In this document: positions 42,392 through 52,041 of the stretch, one piece after another | How positions within the stretch are numbered: the stretch's first letter is position 1 | Layout: each line of letters opens with the position of its first letter | Assembly (NCBI GenBank): GCA_029959085.1 | Contig: JARWIR010000042.1 | Coordinates: 2,512,544 to 2,576,543, forward strand | DNA: 64,000 nt | Source: Nemophila menziesii | Taxonomy: Eukaryota; Streptophyta; Magnoliopsida; Boraginales; Hydrophyllaceae | Reading direction: 5' to 3' | The notes under the pieces: model-generated | The model's input: only the letters and a program-made list of their open reading frames with translations | Told to the model about the DNA's origin: nothing | The model's database searches: none | Translations under genes and position numbers: made by a program

Positions 42392-45300
42392 TCCCCCCTC
42401 AAGCTAAGTATACGTAGTATAGGAAGCTTGTCACGAAGAGAAAGAAACAAAGAAGGACCAAGACTTTTAGTAAAAACATCTGCTATTTGTTGAGCAGAAG
42501 AAACATGATATAATCTGAGTTCCTTAGCTTGAACTTGCTCACGAACAAAGTGAAAATCCACATCAATGTGGCGAGTTCTGGTATGAAACACAGGATTAGT
42601 AGCGAGCATAATAGCTGAGATGTTATCACAAGCAAGAGAAGGAACTGGTAGCTGAATATGTAAGCTTCGAAATAGAAATGTAAACCACTTAAGCTCAGCT
42701 GAAACATGAGCCATAGCTCTGTATTCAGCTTCAGTTGAAGAACGAGACACCGTGGTTTGACGTTTTGATCCCCAAGATATGATATTTGCACCAAGAAATA
42801 TACAATATCCAGTAGTAGAGCGCCTATCAACAATGTTACTAGCCCAATCTGAATCAGAAAAGGCATGAAGAATAGGTTGAGAAACTCTAAAAGTTAAGCC
42901 AAAACTCAGTGTTCCTTTAACATATTTGAGTAATTTCTTCAATGTTGCAAAATCATAATTAGTTGGATTATGCATTGATTGACAAATGGTGTTAACCGCA
43001 TAAGCTATATCTGGACGAGAAATTGTGAGATATTGTAAACCACCAGTCAAACTTCGAAAAAGGAATGGATCTTCAAAAGGTTTAGAATCAAAATCAGTCT
43101 TAACACCATATTTAGAAGGTGTTGGAGTTGAAGAAGACTTGCAATCAGCTAAACCAGCACGTTTAATTAATGAACTTGCATAATTCTCTTGTGATACAAT
43201 TAGAGTATCAGTTGTACGAGTAATTTCAAGTCCAAGAAAGTAAGATAAAGCTCCTAAATCAGTCATCAAAAAACGCTTTTTAAGAGCTGTTATAACCTCT
43301 GAGATAATAGAGTTATTTGCACCTGTAACTAAGATATCATCAACATAAACCAACACAATTGTAAGAGAGTTAGCAGAGCCTTTAACAAACATTGATGAAT
43401 CAGCTTTACTAACAATAAAACCCTGAGACAATAAGAAAGAATGTAACAGTTGATACCAAGCTCTTGGAGCTTGTTTTAAACCATACAAAGAACGGTTTAA
43501 TTTGCAAACAAAATTGGGTTTTGAAGGATCAACAAATCCAGTAGGTTGAACCATATATACCTCTTCTTCAAGTGCCCCATGTAAGAAGGCATTAGAAACA
43601 TCTAATTGTCTAATGTCCCAATTATTAGAAGTTGCAAGAGCAAATATAACCCTCAATGTCTGATGTTTAACAACTGGACTAAAAGTTTCAGTGTAATCCA
43701 AACCATACTCTTGAAGAAAACCCCGAGCTACTAATCTAGCTTTATATCTTGCAATCTCTCCATTTGCATGTCTTTTAATTTTATATATCCACTTACAAGT
43801 GATGGGATTTCTACCATGTGGAGGAGGCACTAGTGTCCATGTATTTTGACTTTGTAACGCTTGAAACTCAGAGTTCATAGCATCATTCCAACATTGGTAC
43901 TTTGAAGCCTCTTTAAAAGACACAGGTTCTAGAAGAGAGGGAGTAAGAATAAGACTTTGACACTTATAAGATGGTTTGAGAGAACCTGTTTTGGTTCTAG
44001 TGATCATATGATGTTGAGAAACTGAAGAAGAAGAAGTTTGATGTGAAGTAGTAGAAGGTGGATTTGAAGTAGTAGAAGACTGATTTGAAGTATTAGGAGG
44101 TTGAGAAGAAGCATTTATAGGAGAAGAATCAACTAAAGCTGAGGGATTAATAGGTGTATGAAACAAATCCACATAGCTAGTGTATTCATTTTCAGATAAA
44201 TCTGAACTTATAGGTGGGGAAGAAGAAGTAGAAGCTTGGAATGGAAACATAGACTCAAGAAATGACACATGTCTAGAGATATATACTCGTTTAGTAGTAG
44301 GGGAGTAACATTTATAACCTTTAGAAGCTGAACAATAACCAAGAAATATACAACATTCAGATTTGGGAGATAGTTTGTTTGGTTGATAAGGTTTCAGCCA
44401 TGGATAACAGGCACATCCAAAGACTTTGAGATGAGAATAGGATGGTGGTGAGTTAAAAAGTGTTTCAAATGGACTTATATTAGAGAGGAGAGGGGTTGGC
44501 ATAAGATTAATGAGATAGGTAGCAGTAGCTAAGGCTTCAAGCCAAAATATGTTAGGTAAATGACTATGTGTTAAGAGGGATAATGTTGTTTCAATCAAGT
44601 GTCTATGCTTGCGCTCAGACACACCATTTTGCTCAGGAGTATGTGGACAAGAGGTTTGATGTAGGATACCACATGATTGAGTAAATAAGGCAAAATTATG
44701 ACTGACATACTCTCCTCCATTATCTGACCTTAAGCATTTTATTTTAGAGTTGAATTGAGTAAGAATGAACTGATAAAATGCTTGAAAAGTACTAAGAACA
44801 TCACTCTTTTGTTTGAGAGGGTAAACCCAAACGAATCTACTATAATCATCAATGAATAAGACATAGTATTTAAAAGAAGAGAAAGAAGAAATAGGTGAAG
44901 GTCCCCACACATCACTATGTATTAAATCAAATGGTTTACAAGCTCGAGTTACAGACAAATTGAAAGGAAGTTTATGAGCTTTAGAAATAGCACAAGAATT
45001 GCAAGAAATGCCTGAATAATCAAGCTTAGTTTGAAGTGTGTTAGATAGAGGTTGTGAAACATGTTGTGAAGGATGTCCTAATCTAAGATGCCAAAGCATA
45101 GCTGATGAAGACTTGACAGTTGAGGAGAGACACTTCACAGAAGGAATAATTGAAGAAGGACTTGAAAATGAACTGTTAGACTGAAAAGGGAGAGGATATA
45201 GCCCATCCTTACAAGGGCCCTGAAAAAGGAGTTTGTGAGAGTTAACATCATATATAGACACAGAATTGGAAGAAAATGTGATTAGACAATTATTGTCCAA

Positions 45301-46515
45301 TGTAAAACGAGAGATAGAAAGCAAATTAGAAGACATATGAGGGACATGAAGAACTGAATGAAGATTGAAAGTATGAGTAGAGGTAGAAAGCTTACTTGTA
45401 CCAATATTAGCAATGTTTAGTGCCTGTCCATTACCCACAGAAACAGCATTATTCCCAGTGTAAGGTTGAGAAGATTGAAGCAAGTTCATGTCATTAGTGA
45501 CATGACTATTTGCACCAGAATCAAGGTACCATAACTCAGGATCATAAGAATCAGATTGAGTAGTATGAGCAGCCATTGCAACACGATTTTGATTACGAGG
45601 TGAAGGATAATTAGTATAATCCGTTCTATACCAACAATCAAGAGCTGAATGTCCATATTTGATACAAATTTGACAAGTAGGAGCAGATCCATTACCAAAT
45701 TGAGAAGGAGCAGCGCCTAAGATAGAAGAAGAGTTATTTCGACCTCTGCCTCGATTGTTGAAACCTCGACCACGATTACCTGAACCACGACCTCGATTAT
45801 TTGAGGTTGAGTTTGAAGAAGCCGGTGTAAAGAGAGCTGTATGGCTTAAAGCGGTGTTAATGGTGGAATCCGCCATTTTCATATGAAGCTCTTCAGATAC
45901 AAGCAGACTTCCTAAAGAATGAAAGCTTAACGTCGATGTTTGAGCATTGGTGATACGTATGCTCGATTGAAACTGGTTATAATCCGACGGAAGACCTTTC
46001 AACGTGTACATGATAATGTCTTCTAATGGCAACTCAGAATCAGCTGTAGCAAGACCATCACAAATGTCTTGAATCTCAGCTAAATAATCGGTCATTGTTC
46101 GATCTCCCTTTTGAATATTGCAGAGTTTCATCTTTAGTTGATGAACATGAGTTCTACAATGATTAATGAAGATTTCTTCAAGTTTGTGCCAAACTTCAGC
46201 AGCACTTGACATTCGAACAACTTGCGAAAAAACAGAAGGAATCATAGATGATAATAGAGACACCTTTAATTGATGATCTTCGATGATCCAATTTGAATAG
46301 GACGAAGAAGATGATGATGGAGCAGGAACCGCACCAGTAACATGTTGAAGGTAGCCATGTGCTTCTAACACAGCTTCAAGTTGTGCTCTCCAAATCACGT
46401 AATTTGTTGCATCAAGTTTAATCTGAACTAATGAAGCCCAATTTTGGCGAAGAAGGAGTAATCCAGCTGGAATAGCAGCTGTTATGTGAGGCGATGAGGT
46501 AGAAGAAGACGCCAT
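42349..46515 (-). CDS. Copia gag-pol polyprotein, 1388 aa, intact
   Basis: Domains in order: gag (about 20-220), an RGRG-rich linker, a zinc knuckle CQICIKYGHSALDC (281-294, C-x2-C-x4-H-x4-C), protease (WYLDSGANSH, active Asp 332), integrase with the HHCC region (LGHPSQH, then CNSCAISKAHK) and D,D-35-E core (HSDVWGP, FIDDYSRF, LRSDNGGEY), RT (ARLVARGFLQ, QLDVSNAFLHG, YVDDILV) and RNase H (SDSDWASN, RSSTEAEYRAMA). This order is diagnostic of Ty1/copia. The product would be cut by its own protease to give particle, protease, integrase and RT-RNase H. All listed catalytic residues are present and no frameshift is seen. Confidence 0.95.
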   Translation of the reverse strand: MASSSTSSPHITAAIPAGLLLLRQNWASLVQIKLDATNYVIWRAQLEAVLEAHGYLQHVTGAVPAPSSSSSSYSNWIIEDHQLKVSLLSSMIPSVFSQVVRMSSAAEVWHKLEEIFINHCRTHVHQLKMKLCNIQKGDRTMTDYLAEIQDICDGLATADSELPLEDIIMYTLKGLPSDYNQFQSSIRITNAQTSTLSFHSLGSLLVSEELHMKMADSTINTALSHTALFTPASSNSTSNNRGRGSGNRGRGFNNRGRGRNNSSSILGAAPSQFGNGSAPTCQICIKYGHSALDCWYRTDYTNYPSPRNQNRVAMAAHTTQSDSYDPELWYLDSGANSHVTNDMNLLQSSQPYTGNNAVSVGNGQALNIANIGTSKLSTSTHTFNLHSVLHVPHMSSNLLSISRFTLDNNCLITFSSNSVSIYDVNSHKLLFQGPCKDGLYPLPFQSNSSFSSPSSIIPSVKCLSSTVKSSSAMLWHLRLGHPSQHVSQPLSNTLQTKLDYSGISCNSCAISKAHKLPFNLSVTRACKPFDLIHSDVWGPSPISSFSSFKYYVLFIDDYSRFVWVYPLKQKSDVLSTFQAFYQFILTQFNSKIKCLRSDNGGEYVSHNFALFTQSCGILHQTSCPHTPEQNGVSERKHRHLIETTLSLLTHSHLPNIFWLEALATATYLINLMPTPLLSNISPFETLFNSPPSYSHLKVFGCACYPWLKPYQPNKLSPKSECCIFLGYCSASKGYKCYSPTTKRVYISRHVSFLESMFPFQASTSSSPPISSDLSENEYTSYVDLFHTPINPSALVDSSPINASSQPPNTSNQSSTTSNPPSTTSHQTSSSSVSQHHMITRTKTGSLKPSYKCQSLILTPSLLEPVSFKEASKYQCWNDAMNSEFQALQSQNTWTLVPPPHGRNPITCKWIYKIKRHANGEIARYKARLVARGFLQEYGLDYTETFSPVVKHQTLRVIFALATSNNWDIRQLDVSNAFLHGALEEEVYMVQPTGFVDPSKPNFVCKLNRSLYGLKQAPRAWYQLLHSFLLSQGFIVSKADSSMFVKGSANSLTIVLVYVDDILVTGANNSIISEVITALKKRFLMTDLGALSYFLGLEITRTTDTLIVSQENYASSLIKRAGLADCKSSSTPTPSKYGVKTDFDSKPFEDPFLFRSLTGGLQYLTISRPDIAYAVNTICQSMHNPTNYDFATLKKLLKYVKGTLSFGLTFRVSQPILHAFSDSDWASNIVDRRSTTGYCIFLGANIISWGSKRQTTVSRSSTEAEYRAMAHVSAELKWFTFLFRSLHIQLPVPSLACDNISAIMLATNPVFHTRTRHIDVDFHFVREQVQAKELRLYHVSSAQQIADVFTKSLGPSLFLSLRDKLPILRILSLRGDDKMKSTPTDEAAS

Positions 46516-46624
46516 TGAAGTAATAGTAGCGGAAGCTTGGATCGGAGCAGAGATTTTTGAGCTTTTGACGCCTTAACAATGGCGAAAAAAGTTTTAATCT
46601 CTTCTGGCTCTAGATACCATATTA

Positions 46625-46858
46625 TGAAATGTAAAATAGAATAGAAGAGAAGATTGAATTGTATATATTTCTGTGTGTTTTACATAAAAGTGATAGTGTA
46701 TTTATATACTACAAATAGCATAAAATGAGTGACTATCTATACACACACTTATACATACACTTGATAACAAATTCTGTTATCAACTTGTTGTGCAAGTTGG
46801 TGTGGTTTTTATCCTCTAAGATGCAGCCTCATCTGTTGGTGTAGACTTCATCTTATCA
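46625..46858 (-). repeat. 5' LTR of the intact copia element
   Basis: 234 bp. On the minus strand a TATA-like word, GTATATAAATACACT, near 46708 is the likely promoter. The same word lies at matching positions in the other LTR copies. Confidence 0.9.
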
Positions 46859-47394
46859 AAAACAATATGTGTATTCTCCAGGATAAGGGACATCTGAATT
46901 TTTTCAAGATGTAAGATTTCGATTCAGACCACACTTAAGTCCCATCAGATCTTCATCTCAGGTATCATGACATGTAAAGGATGATCGAAGCTTTTCCAAC
47001 TGATCATATTTTTATGGTATCTCTTTTTGGCAACTCAACTACACTATGGGCCCTTTTGGGTCAATGACTCTTAATTAAATCATCTAAACCATGTAAAGAA
47101 TTGAAGAAAAGAACATGATAAGAGCCTGAGGTAAATGAGGGTGAATTATCTATAGGGTTTTGGAGACCATAGAGTAGAGTCTAAAAAGCTATTCTTTTTA
47201 GGGGCCTCATTTTTTACAATAGTATTTTCTACCCTTATTAACACTAAAAGACAAAAAAGTGTGATGTCACTGTTTCTCTCTCCACTACCTACCACTACCC
47301 ACCTACCTCCAACCTCCCACCACCTAACACCGACTACCGAGCTCCGACCACCGACCACCGACCTCCGACTACGGACCTCAGGCCACCAGTCACT

Positions 47395-47660
47395 GAAAAA
47401 AACATAGAGTACTCCGAGAATTTGTTGAGTACTCCGACAATTTTGCTGAGTACTCTATATATTTAAATGAGTACTCTATATATCCAACCACCGACAACCG
47501 ACTTCCAACCACCTACCTCCGGCCGCCAGAAAATTGCGAAGTACTCTAAGAAAATCTCGGAGTACTCTAAAAAAATTTCGGAGTACTCTAAGAAAATCTC
47601 GGAGTACTCTTAAAATTTGGGGAGTACTATTAATACACACAAAGAGTATAATTGAAAAAT
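47395..47660. repeat. GAGTACTC array of element C
   Basis: About ten copies of GAGTACTC or one-base variants (for example GAGTACTCCGAGAATTTGTT and CGGAGTACTCTAAGAAAATC), split by a CACCGACA-rich interlude at 47480-47525. It uses the same palindrome as element B, so the two elements are related beyond their ends. Confidence 0.8.
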
Positions 47661-47799
47661 GCTAAAAAAAATAAAATTATTGAGTATTATTAAAAATAAT
47701 CACATTTACACATTTTATTACACAAAGAAAAAAAAACCTTTGACCAGATCTAGATCTGGTCAACAATTTCTACAAAAAAAAAAAAACAGCTGCCATCAC

Positions 47800-48440
47800 G
47801 TTGAAGCTCCGTTTCGTTCTATCGCTGCAGTGAAGCTCACGATGGCATCAATGGAGTTGCAGTGAAGCTCATCGTGAAGGCCTTCTGTTCGAGCTGTTCG
47901 TGGATCAAGACTCGTCGGAAGTGGAGGTGGTGGTGGTGGCTTCCGCGAGCGAATCTGCAGGTGGCTCCGAGCTTCCCTTCTCCGGCGAGATCCAACAGAG
48001 CCGGAAGCTTATCTTCTCAGGCGAGATCCAGTACAGTAGGTAGCTTAGGCTTCGTGAATCAGGTGGTGGCTCTGAAGCGTGAAGGACTCTTGAACTCACC
48101 GGAAAGGATAGAGGCCGGATCTGGAAGACGGGGAGAACTCCGGTGCTGCTGCTGGACTCGCGTTCCTCTTCTTCTTCGAGCAGTGAAATCATCACCGGAG
48201 CTCGCGAAACGGAGGCCATTCCTCTTCTTCTTCGAGCAGTGAAATCGAGCACCAACAAAAATCGAGCAGCCTTCTTCTTCTTTGAGCTTCCAGCTCATCG
48301 CAGCGCCGACGAGAGAAGTCGTGGAGGTGGTGGTACTGTTCGTCTGAGAAGATGGCTGCTCCGGCAATGAAGAGGAGGAGAGAGGTTGTTGATGGTGGTG
48401 GGCATTTCGGCGGTAGTGAGAGGAGAGAGAAGAGAGTCTA
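47800..48440. other. GC-rich captured segment in MULE C, source unknown
   Basis: Base composition jumps here relative to the flanks. Both strands give several overlapping open frames rich in Ser, Arg and Glu, which is expected of GC-rich, CTTCTTC/GAGCAGTGAAATC repeat-bearing DNA. A phrase TCTTCTTCGAGCAGTGAAATC occurs twice (near 48168 and 48225). By analogy with element A it is probably captured host 5' sequence, but no family is recognisable. Confidence 0.45.
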
Positions 48441-48610
48441 TTTTCTAGGGTTTGGTTGTGTTTTGTTTTATAATTCAGAAAATGATATATGTAGTATATA
48501 TATAAGTCTAAAAGGGTAGTAAGGTAATAGGGGTTTTGGGTTTTATGTGTTAAAAACTTGTTGAGATCTTTAGTAAGAAGAGACTCCTGGTGGGGGTGCT
48601 ATCTTGAAGA

Positions 48611-48624
48611 GGGGGGGGGGGGGG
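48611..48624. repeat. Run of 14 G just inside the element C end
   Basis: A 14-base G run splits the terminal repeat between TCTTGAAGA and TTGTTCAAGACCC. Element A lacks it. A 10-base G run also occurs near 33142. Confidence 0.85.
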
Positions 48625-48929
48625 TTGTTCAAGACCCTAAGAGGCATTTTCTTTAAAACAAATTAAATATATATTGCATTTCTCCAGTTTCTAATAATAT
48701 CTTAATGGATGCTTGTAAAACAAAATGTTATTATTTTTCCAAAGAGAATGCAGCAAACAATACAATCGTCAGTGCACTATAAGGAAGAAAGATCATGTTT
48801 TATAATTGAAGAATCCCACTACTCTTTTTCTAACCTTATTTAACAGAGAATGTGCACAAGTTCAATTTTATAGCACTCATAATTAGACAACATGAACTAA
48901 TGCACATACCATGTACAAAAATCTGTCGG

Positions 48930-49270
48930 TCATAGGCACTTATTTCTTTTACATCTGTTTCCCAAACACTTGCCATTTTCTCTGCATATCTGGCTTAAGG
49001 TATGTTAACTTAGGGAAAGGATACCTGATTAACAACAAATCCTCTTAACATAATCAACAAGTCATCATGCTTTTCTCTGTCCAGACTCTCAAGATCATAC
49101 TTGTTATTCTGCATATAATTAAATTATAGATGAAATGAAAATGGCAGATTATTTGAACGATTACTTTATATAATAAGTTTGCTTTATCAAACAACTTTTC
49201 TCTGCATGTGATGTCTCTTGGTACATCTGCTGAGTCTAACAGGTGCACACCAATATTGTTCCACCTTGAT
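48930..49270 (-). pseudogene. Exons of an unrecognised multi-exon gene
   Basis: Minus strand: an exon ending at 49165 (RWNNIGVHLLDSADVPRD, then REKLFDKANLLYK), donor AAA/GTAATC, acceptor TATGCAG, exon 49108-49025 of exactly 28 codons (NNKYDLESLDREKHDDLL, then IMLRGFVVNQ), donor CAG/GTATCC, then acceptor TATGCAG before RKWQVFGKQM and a stop. Phases agree (0,0). The homologous region of copy 1 (8960-9195) has lost these sites, so this copy is better preserved. Whether the upstream gene continues is unclear: 49280-49960 shows nothing coding. No family recognised. Confidence 0.4.
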
Positions 49271-49967
49271 GTTAAATTTTAGACACCAGTAGACCATATT
49301 ACTTTTCATTGGGTTAATCAATGATGATTTATCTTTTCAAGCATTTGAAATAAACACTATTCTATTCAATTAGTTATTTACACTAGGGCAGGGTTGAGCA
49401 AAATTTTAACAAAATTGAAAAACAGAGTTAATTTTAACCAAACTGACTTAAAATACATGTTAATATTACCAAGGTCGACTTTACCTATCGGGTTACCTTA
49501 TGATTTTTTAGGTCCATATATTTTACGTATATATTACCTAAGTTATTGGTTGAGTACCCAAACCGAAAATTCGTGTAATATAAAAAAAATACAAAACATG
49601 CATATTAGAGAAATCTTTCTATTTGGTTTCCTGGATATTCCAAACATGTATAACTTATTTTGAAGTATTCGATTCACTACTTCTTGGTTTGTAATGTCAA
49701 AATTGTAATTTTGATCCTTAGAGGTATAATAATACCGGTTTTTTCGGATTTGGTCATTTTTTTAAATCTTTTTCATGCGTTAAAAAAAGTTTGACTAACG
49801 TGGGTAAACCGAAGTTAGTAGTAACCCGAGGGTAAACTTTTTTTTACCCTACCCTTAGGTTACCCAAACAATTTTCTTAAATCGAAATATACTACCTTTG
49901 GTTTACCCGAACCTCAAAACCGAGTAAAACTGACCTGTGCTCTCCCCTAATTTAGACTATAATACTG
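49271..49967. other. Intergenic, nothing recognised
   Basis: AT-rich DNA between the two duplicated blocks of copy 2. In copy 1 the corresponding interval is about 12 kb and holds the hydrolase gene, so a large deletion here or insertions there must have occurred. Confidence 0.4.
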
Positions 49968-51202
49968 TCTAGATTAAATTTTAAAATTCTTCTTAAAATC
50001 TCAGTAAAATTTACGAAAAATATTTAAAAAAAAATTAAGATTCAAATTGGATACCTCAGTTCAATGAAATACAAAAAAAAAAAATCTATAGAATACTTAA
50101 AAGATTTAGCTTTGATAGGAACTATGAATATATTTCTAATTTAGAAAAATTGTAAACAAGATAGAATTATTTATAAACTTATATCTCAACAAAATAACAT
50201 AACCAAAAGAATGAATAGATTCCATAAAGAATAATGAATGATAGGTTAATAATTTCATGTCTACCGAATAATATGGAAAAATTGTTTTGGCATGTTATGT
50301 CTCAAATACATAAGGACCTACTCAAGACTCCCTATAATTTATGGAAAGATTTTCCATCTCACCTGAAACTTATTAGAGTGGGTGGGTATCTAGCCTAGGT
50401 AGAGGGCTAGCCGACTTCAGAAAGTAATCACTGGATCTTAAAATGTAGACTCTGTTTTCATAAGATATGCCCTGAATAGCACTGCCTATATATTTTTTAT
50501 CCTTAGTTGATATCATTATTAGTGAATTTAGATATGCATAATTATTTAAGCATATTTTTTCTTTAAATTCGAATGAAAATGCCTCTAAACTTGCCAATAT
50601 TTAGTATTGTGTTAATTCTGACATATCTGTAAGTGACCATATGCCTACTTTATTAATTTTTCCCAGGATGATATCCCTGATAATGAATATAAAAGGAGTA
50701 AGAGGCATAAGATTCAGTCTAGTTTATGATTTAACTTTATCACTTCATTATGGTTGTGTACTTTCACATAGATATGTTATGTGAATAGATGATATTATAT
50801 TTCCTTATTGAGGAAGATCCTAAGTCATTCAACAAGGCTATGAGACCAGTTGACGCTAGCTTTTTGAAAGATATGGTTAATAGTGAACTACTATCTATTA
50901 AGTCAAAACATACTTGGGATTTAACTACCTTACCTACGGGTAGTTAAATAGTAGCAAGTGGGTTCTTACGGAAAAATTTGAGACATGATGGCTCAATAGA
51001 AATATTTGAGGCTAAACTTGTTATTCGAGGTTTTACCCCAAATAAATGATTAAATTACTTCGCCACCAACTTCTCAATGACCAAGACAACCACCATAAGA
51101 ACTCTTACTGCACTAGCTATCATATACAAACTAGGTATACAACATATGGATTTTAAGACTGTGTTTTTAAACGGAGACTTATATGAAGAGATTATTATGG
51201 TA

Positions 51203-51487
51203 TAAAACATGATCAATGGAGGCTTAAGTGGGGTCTCGGGGGGCTCAAGCCCAGCAGGACCCCAAGATTTTTTAATATGCATGTGTAATTTTTTCTGAAA
51301 AAAATAATTACCTTTTTCAGCATCAACAAATATTCAGTGTTCAAAATAAACAAATAGGTTTATTAGTCTAGTGTTAAGAGAAAGACATAAGTTGTTGAAC
51401 AATCTAGGTTTGAGTCTTGGTGGAAGCAATTTTTTTATAGTTCGTAGTTTAAATTAACCCTCTTAGAACTAAACTTCTAGGTCTGTT
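51203..51487. mobile_element. 285-bp insert specific to copy 2
   Basis: Copy 1 reads GGTATAACCCAAAGATTTGT without interruption (22646). Here GGTATA is separated from ACCTGAGGATTTATTG by 285 bp, which starts with GGCTTAAGTGGGGTCTCGGG and an inverted CTCAAGCCC. The GC-rich head resembles the palindrome at 15466. The class is uncertain and no clear target duplication was found. Confidence 0.6.
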
Positions 51488-52041
51488 ACCTGAGGATTTA
51501 TTGTATCTTGTCAAGATAACAACATATGTAAGCTTAGGAAATTGTTGTATGGTTTAAAACATGCATGTAAACAATGTTATACGAAGTATGATAGTACCTT
51601 AGTAAAATATGGCTTCATATGTTTGCTAAAAGTAATATGAGTGAAATGTGTGATTATTAGTCTATATGTAGACAACATGGTAATATTTGGTACTAACCTT
51701 CATATCATTAATGAGACCAAGACCTTCTTATCCTCTAAAATTAAGATGAAATATATGAAAAAGGAAAATGTTGTCCTAGAGGGTTAAGATCATTAGAAGT
51801 AATAATGGTAGGTCAATTTGTCAATCTCATCACATAAAAAATATGTTGAAGAGAGTCAATTCTTTTGACATTGTGCCCGTAAGAACTCCATATGACTCTA
51901 GTATCATATAAGTTATAAAAATAGGAATGTTGTATCCCAACATGGCCATACTAAGATCATAGAAAGCGTAATGATCTTGATGAACTACATTTGACTTGGC
52001 ATTGCCTATGTCATGATTAGACTTAGTCGTTGTTGTCATCA

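Larger units (their letters stand above)
42158..46858 (-). mobile_element. Intact Ty1/copia retrotransposon, 4.7 kb
   Basis: Two 234-bp LTRs (46858-46625 and 42391-42158) read identical. Behind the 5' LTR the minus strand has TGGTATCTAGAGCCAGAAG (46620-46602), close to the initiator-Met tRNA primer site TGGTATCAGAGC with one extra base. A purine tract GAGGGGGGA (42400-42392) abuts the 3' LTR. One uninterrupted gag-pol frame fills the interior. Identical LTRs and an open frame imply very recent insertion. With the mini-element it forms one insertion (41407-46858) into block I; AAAA flanks both outer ends. Size and single frame fit an Ale/Retrofit-like clade, an inference. Confidence 0.92.
47139..48660. 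mobile_element. Mutator-like element C with captured GC-rich sequence
   Basis: The left end, GGGTGAATTATCTATAGGGT then TTTGGAGAC, matches element B. The right end, reversed (AATGCCTCTTAGGGTCTTGA, then CTCTTCTTACTAAAG, then CTTACTACCC), matches the left end of element A. Inside are a GAGTACTC array (47395-47660) and a GC-rich captured segment (47800-48440). The homologous site in copy 1 of block I (8711, GAGCCTGTAAATATTATTTG) is uninterrupted. A clean 9-bp duplication was not found: flanks GGTAAATGA and ATTAAATAT are only similar. Confidence 0.75.
46859..49092. repeat. Segmental duplication block I, copy 2 (interrupted)
   Basis: 46859-47138 matches 8390-8710 and 48660-49092 matches 8711-9195; the left tip is at 41378-41406. 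The copia composite and MULE C break it, and removing both restores collinearity with copy 1. Shared phrases include TCATCTCAGGTATCA, GGATGATCGAAGCTTTT and TCATAATTAGACAACATGA. Confidence 0.85.

Noticed and set aside
47862..48370. Several 75-126 codon frames on both strands of MULE C
   Set aside because: Overlapping frames in GC-rich repeated sequence with no domain; better explained as captured non-coding or partial sequence.
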